Positions 60,185 to 64,000 of a DNA stretch of 64,000 nt are shown in pieces. The notes under the pieces are model-generated. The model ran no database searches and was not told where the DNA came from. It worked only from the letters and a program-made list of their open reading frames with translations. The translations under genes and the position numbers were made by a program. Source of the stretch: Rhizobium tropici CIAT 899 (GTDB taxonomy: Bacteria > Pseudomonadota > Alphaproteobacteria > Rhizobiales > Rhizobiaceae); contig NC_020059.1 of assembly GCF_000330885.1 (NCBI RefSeq), positions 3,753,501-3,817,500 of the forward strand. Reading direction: 5' to 3'. Position 1 is the stretch's first letter; every line of letters begins with the position of its first letter.

Positions 60185-60259
60185 GAGCGTTTTCGCTCTG
60201 TTTTTTGTTATCGCAACTCCGGACGGAAAACCGCCATACACTTTTCCTGGAGTTGCTCT
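60185..60259. repeat. Dispersed palindromic repeat (inverted copy) upstream of purH
   Basis: AGAGCGTTTTCGCTCT (a short palindrome) is followed by GCAACTCCGGACGGAAAACCGC and ACACTTTTCCTGGAGTTGCTC. This is the reverse complement of the element at 27091. It ends 5 nt before the purH ribosome site. Confidence 0.75.
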
Positions 60260-60275
60260 AGACCGGAGAAAGCCC

Positions 60276-61892
60276 ATGGCCGTCGTTTCCAAGAAAATTC
60301 CCGCTCCCGACAAGGTGAAGGTGAAAACCGCACTTCTGTCCGTTTTCGACAAGACCGGCATCGTCGAGCTAGCGCGTGCGCTCAGCGAACAGGGCGTGCG
60401 CCTGCTGTCGACCGGCGGCACGCACAAGGCGATTGCCGCGGCTGGCCTTGCCGTGACCGACGTGTCGGAGGTGACGAATTTTCCCGAGATCATGGACGGC
60501 CGCGTCAAGACGCTGCATCCAAAGGTGCATGGCGGCCTGCTGGCCATCCGTGACGATGCCGAGCATCAGGCTGCGATGAAGCAGCATGGCATCGAGGGCA
60601 TCGATCTTGCCGTCATCAACCTCTACCCCTTCGAGGACGTTCGCAAGGCTGGCGGCGATTATCCGACGACGGTGGAGAATATCGACATCGGCGGCCCGGC
60701 GATGATCCGCGCTTCGGCCAAGAACCACGCCTATGTGACGACGCTCACCGATCCCGCCGATTATGCCGAGCTGCTGGCACAGCTTTCCGCCGACGCCGGC
60801 CAGACGACCTATGATTTCCGCAAGCGCATGGCCGCCAAGGCCTTTGCCCGCACGGCTGCCTATGATGCGATGATCTCCAACTGGTTTGCAGAAGCGCTCG
60901 ATATCGCCACGCCGCGTCACCGCGTCATCGGCGGCGTTCTGCGCGAGGAGATGCGCTATGGCGAAAACCCGCACCAGAAGGCCGCTTTCTACCTGACCGG
61001 CGAAAACCGCCCCGGCGTTTCCACGGCAACGCTCATCCAGGGCAAGCAGCTTTCCTACAACAACATCAACGACACCGACGCGGCCTATGAGCTCGTTGCC
61101 GAGTTCCTGCCGGAAAAGGGTCCGGCCTGCGCGATCATCAAGCACGCCAATCCCTGCGGCGTCGCCACCGGCCCAAGCCTTGTCGAAGCCTATAAGCGCG
61201 CTCTCGCCTGCGATTCCACCTCGGCCTTCGGCGGCATCATCGCGCTGAATAGCCTGCTCGACGCCGCAACGGCGGAAGAGATCGTCAAGCTCTTCACCGA
61301 GGTCATTATTGCGCCTGACGTCACCGAGGAAGCCAAGGCGATCATCGCCCGCAAGCCGAATCTCCGCCTGCTCTCGGTCGGCGCCCTCCCCGATCCGCGC
61401 GCAGCTGGCCTTACCGCCAAGACCGTCTCCGGCGGCCTGCTCGTCCAGAGCCGTGACAACGCGCTGGTCGAGGACATGGAGCTCAAGGTCGTCACCAAGC
61501 GCGCGCCGACGGCGCAGGAGCTGGAAGACATGAAGTTCGCCTTCCGCGTCGCCAAGCACGTGAAGTCGAACGCCGTCGTCTATGCCAAGGACGGCCAGAC
61601 GGCGGGTATCGGCGCGGGACAGATGAGCCGTGTCGATTCCGCCCGCATCGCCGCGATCAAGGCCGAGGAAGCCGCCAAGGCCATGGGGCTTGCCGAGCCG
61701 CTGACACGCGGCTCCGCCGTCGCTTCCGAAGCCTTCCTGCCCTTCGCCGATGGCCTGCTCTCGGCAATCGCTGCCGGCGCCACCGCCGTCATCCAGCCTG
61801 GCGGTTCGATGCGCGATCAGGAAGTGATCGACGCGGCCAACGAGCACAATGTCGCGATGGTCTTTACCGGCGTGCGCCATTTCCGCCATTGA
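60276..61892 (+). CDS. purH: Bifunctional AICAR transformylase/IMP cyclohydrolase
   Basis: A 538-residue enzyme for the last two steps of IMP synthesis. The cyclohydrolase domain ([44 protein letters not shown]) comes first. The transformylase follows with [19 protein letters not shown] and the catalytic [13 protein letters not shown] is 8 nt before the ATG at 60276. Ends in [11 protein letters not shown], as usual. Confidence 0.98.
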   Translation: MAVVSKKIPAPDKVKVKTALLSVFDKTGIVELARALSEQGVRLLSTGGTHKAIAAAGLAVTDVSEVTNFPEIMDGRVKTLHPKVHGGLLAIRDDAEHQAAMKQHGIEGIDLAVINLYPFEDVRKAGGDYPTTVENIDIGGPAMIRASAKNHAYVTTLTDPADYAELLAQLSADAGQTTYDFRKRMAAKAFARTAAYDAMISNWFAEALDIATPRHRVIGGVLREEMRYGENPHQKAAFYLTGENRPGVSTATLIQGKQLSYNNINDTDAAYELVAEFLPEKGPACAIIKHANPCGVATGPSLVEAYKRALACDSTSAFGGIIALNSLLDAATAEEIVKLFTEVIIAPDVTEEAKAIIARKPNLRLLSVGALPDPRAAGLTAKTVSGGLLVQSRDNALVEDMELKVVTKRAPTAQELEDMKFAFRVAKHVKSNAVVYAKDGQTAGIGAGQMSRVDSARIAAIKAEEAAKAMGLAEPLTRGSAVASEAFLPFADGLLSAIAAGATAVIQPGGSMRDQEVIDAANEHNVAMVFTGVRHFRH

Positions 61893-61905
61893 TAGGCAGC
61901 TGGTT

Positions 61906-61971
61906 CCACCCTCATCCTGAGCTTGTCGAAGGACGAGGTGGCCCGGAAGTAGCCACCCGCCCTCGTGGTTC
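61906..61971. repeat. Hairpin repeat between purH and the MFS gene
   Basis: CCACC (61906-61910) pairs with GGTGG (61937-61941) around CTCATCCTGAGCTTGTCGAAGG, a motif common in alphaproteobacterial intergenic DNA. The 19 bases at 61953-61971 recur at 44679. Confidence 0.65.
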
Positions 61972-62048
61972 GAGCCGGCCCTGTGGGCCTCCTCACCATG
62001 AGGGCTGGTCCTCCCGTCGTATATCCCCAATCTAGCCCGAGGATATCC

Positions 62049-63437
62049 CTACTTCGCCTTGTCGGCGGGATAGGGCGTCGGCAGCAGAAGCAGCAATCCG
62101 CCGGCGAGGAAGATGACGAGCGTTGCCATGCCGAGGCGGGCCGAGCCGCTCCAATAGGTCACCAGCGAGAAGAACAGCGTCGCCATGAAGCTGGTGGCGC
62201 GGCCGGAGAGCGCGTAGATGCCGAAATAGCGCCCCGCCTCCGAGAGACTGACGCTACGCGCCAGATAGGAGCGCGAGGAAGCCTGCACCGGCCCGAAAGC
62301 GATGCCGATCAGCAATCCATAGCCGATATAGGCCTTCTCCGCCGCCGTGCCGAACAGGCCGCCGGAACTGACGGTCGAGAGAGGCACGAGACCGAAGAGC
62401 GTGAAGCCGGGGCCTGTGGAGATGATACCGAAGGTGGCGACCAGCAGCAGCGTCAGACTGATGACGACCGTCACCTTCGAGCCCAGCCAGCGATCGACAT
62501 AGCCGGCAGCAAAGCAGCCGAAGATGGCGATGACATTGAGGATGATGCCGTAGATACCGATCTCGATCGTCACCCAGCCGAACATGCCGGCCGCAAAGGT
62601 GCCGCCGAGGATAAGCAGTCCGTTGACGCCATCCTGGTAGATCATGCGGGCGATGAGGAAGAGACTGATGCCGCGCCGACGCTTCAGCTCGCCCAAGGTC
62701 GCCGATAGCTCACGCAGGCCCGAGCGAACGGCGGCGCGAAGCGGCAGGCCGCGGGCGGCATCGGGCGTGAAGAGGAACATCGGCAGGATGAAGATCAGAT
62801 ACCAGACGGCCGAAATCGGCCCAGTGATGCGCGCATCCTCGCCGAGCGTGGCATCGAGGCCAAAGAGCGGCGTCAGGCCGAGAATGGTCTTGCCGGTCTG
62901 CGGATTGCCGGCGAGCAGGGTCACGACCGTGATCAGCACGATCATGCCGCCGAGATAGCCGAGCCCCCAGGCGGCGTTCGACAGCCTGCCGACATCATCC
63001 TTGCCGACCAGCCGTGGCATCATCGAATCGTTGAAGACGATCGAGAATTCGGCCGAGATCGAAGCGAGGATCATGAAGATCATCGGATAGATGACGGGCG
63101 ACCCGGGGGCTGCGCCCCAGAGACAGAAGAGACTTGCGATCTTGATGACGGCGAAGAAGGCGATCCAGGGCTTGCGGGCGCCGGATTGATCGGCGATCGA
63201 GCCGAGAACCGGCGAGAGGATGGCGATGATCACCGAGGAGATCGTCGCCATGTTGCTCCATGTCGTCTGCGCTGAGACGGGATCGGCCGTCAGCCGCGCG
63301 ACGAAATAGGGGCCGAAGATGAAGGTGGTGACGACGGTGAAGAACGGCTGCGCCGCCCAGTCGAAGAACATCCAGCCCCAGATGCCGCGTGCCGGCACTT
63401 TTGCCGGCGCGTCATTGCTAACTTCGGTTGCCACCAA
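62049..63437 (-). CDS. MFS transporter, UMF1/Atg22-like
   Basis: A 462-residue membrane protein with about 11-12 membrane segments. It starts with WGWMFFDWAAQPFFTVVTTFIFGPYF, and RPW-like GSIADQSGARKPWIAFFAVIK follows helix 2. This pattern fits the UMF1 (Atg22-like) group. Substrate unknown. Start TTG 63437 or GTG 63434 after GGGGCAGG. Confidence 0.88.
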   Translation of the reverse strand: MVATEVSNDAPAKVPARGIWGWMFFDWAAQPFFTVVTTFIFGPYFVARLTADPVSAQTTWSNMATISSVIIAILSPVLGSIADQSGARKPWIAFFAVIKIASLFCLWGAAPGSPVIYPMIFMILASISAEFSIVFNDSMMPRLVGKDDVGRLSNAAWGLGYLGGMIVLITVVTLLAGNPQTGKTILGLTPLFGLDATLGEDARITGPISAVWYLIFILPMFLFTPDAARGLPLRAAVRSGLRELSATLGELKRRRGISLFLIARMIYQDGVNGLLILGGTFAAGMFGWVTIEIGIYGIILNVIAIFGCFAAGYVDRWLGSKVTVVISLTLLLVATFGIISTGPGFTLFGLVPLSTVSSGGLFGTAAEKAYIGYGLLIGIAFGPVQASSRSYLARSVSLSEAGRYFGIYALSGRATSFMATLFFSLVTYWSGSARLGMATLVIFLAGGLLLLLPTPYPADKAK

Positions 63438-63486
63438 ATCCTGCCCCTGATTCCGTTACCGCATCAAGCGGTCGGCGCGGACTGTG

Positions 63487-64000
63487 TCACCTTGCCCGAC
63501 CGTTCGCAAGATCGCTGAGCAGGCCGGCGGCGACGGTGATGCGGGCGAGGTTTGGATCGCCGCTTTCGCTGAGGCCGCCGAGCTCTTCGGCGATGCGATT
63601 GATGCGAATACGGTCTTCCGCATGCCATGCCTGAACCGGCTGCTTGTCCTTCGGATGGTTGGACAATGCGGAGATGACGATATCCCGGCGGGCGCCGGCG
63701 ATCTGATCGAGGCTGCGTGCCAAGGCGAGGCTCTCATAGTGATCGCCTGTCACGATCCGACTGCCGGCCAGCAGCAGGCGGCCGACGCGGAAGGTCTGTG
63801 AGACGGTGAAGTAGCTTTCGGCCGCCCGGTTCAGCGTGTCGCCCGTGCGCTCGGCGATCTGCATGATCTCAGGCACGAGGACGAGCGCGTAGATCGTCGC
63901 GATCTCCGAAGCCAGCTTCTCCGGCAGGCCGGCAGCCTGATATTCCGCTTCGCGCGCGGCGATCTCGGCCGCAAAATCCGCCGGAATATGCGTCAGGAAG
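63487..64000 (-). CDS. NAD-specific glutamate dehydrogenase, C-terminal end only
   Basis: The frame is open to the right edge and ends at 63487, about 170 residues. The segment FAAEIAAREAEYQAAGLPEKLASEIATIYALV and LALARSLDQIAGARRDIVISALSNHP matches the end of the large (about 1600-residue) bacterial GDH. The N-terminal and catalytic parts lie beyond the window. It deaminates glutamate to 2-oxoglutarate. About 50 bp separate it from the MFS gene on the same strand. Confidence 0.87.
   Translation of the reverse strand, partial: FLTHIPADFAAEIAAREAEYQAAGLPEKLASEIATIYALVLVPEIMQIAERTGDTLNRAAESYFTVSQTFRVGRLLLAGSRIVTGDHYESLALARSLDQIAGARRDIVISALSNHPKDKQPVQAWHAEDRIRINRIAEELGGLSESGDPNLARITVAAGLLSDLANGRAR

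Noticed and set aside
60369..62030. 553-codon minus-strand frame opposite purH
   Set aside because: Same reason: purH is unmistakable on the plus strand and the antisense product is not protein-like.

Overview
The window is GC-rich alphaproteobacterial DNA. The order rplU-rpmA-(two GNATs)-obgE-proB-proA-nadD ... rsfS-rlmH-(EnvC-like)-ctpA-rppH, a LexA-box-controlled imuA-imuB-dnaE2 cassette, TrcR, an IalB-family protein, an alpha-r14-type small RNA and a large NAD-glutamate dehydrogenase together point to the chromosome of a Rhizobium or close Rhizobiaceae relative. A near-consensus parS site at 45955 suggests proximity to the replication origin. Most genes are housekeeping and vertically conserved in type; the clearly accessory parts are the two-partner secretion locus at the left, the molybdate cassette between nadD and rsfS, one intact insertion sequence, and one AT-rich small membrane-protein gene.

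Region 1-12.7 kb (minus strand) is a compact surface-exoprotein locus. Its transcription order is an IalB-family periplasmic protein, a TpsB/FhaC-type outer-membrane transporter, a small lipoprotein, and a giant filamentous-haemagglutinin-like TpsA exoprotein (at least 3195 codons, cut by the left edge) made largely of alternating units of about 92-95 residues. The lipoprotein and IalB partners are not part of the textbook two-gene system. 12.7-15 kb holds a mostly empty spacer, a flavin-reductase-like protein, a cupin and tRNA-Ser(CGA).

Region 15-27 kb is the ribosome, proline and NAD block: rplU with a structured leader, rpmA, two acetyltransferases, obgE, proB, proA, nadD, then rsfS and rlmH. 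Between nadD and rsfS lie a three-hairpin small RNA with anti-Shine-Dalgarno loops (minus strand), modABC with a ModE-like operator, a ModE without Mop domains, and a DUF1330 gene. Region 27-32 kb is an envelope module (EnvC-like factor, CtpA protease, divergent polysaccharide deacetylase) followed by rppH. Bfd and bacterioferritin are on the minus strand at 32-33 kb, then the SOS mutasome (dnaE2, imuB, imuA) to 39 kb.

Region 39-46 kb has small metallopeptidase, membrane and DUF1737 genes, a CitE-like lyase, leuD and leuB. The two leu genes are separated by a 1163-bp ISAs1-family element, inserted with a 10-bp target duplication into a perfect 28-bp palindrome, and by a TIM-barrel isomerase/epimerase gene. 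Region 46-53 kb carries a PAP2 phosphatase, an ArsR regulator with a short-chain dehydrogenase, dps, asd (preceded by a possible Thr/Lys-rich leader peptide), a lytic transglycosylase, a beta-carbonic anhydrase and trcR. Region 53-64 kb carries acs, a SDHAF4-like protein, htpX, rsmB, a heparinase II/III-family protein, purH, an MFS transporter and the C-terminal end of NAD-glutamate dehydrogenase (cut by the right edge). At least five copies of related palindromic intergenic repeats are scattered between genes.
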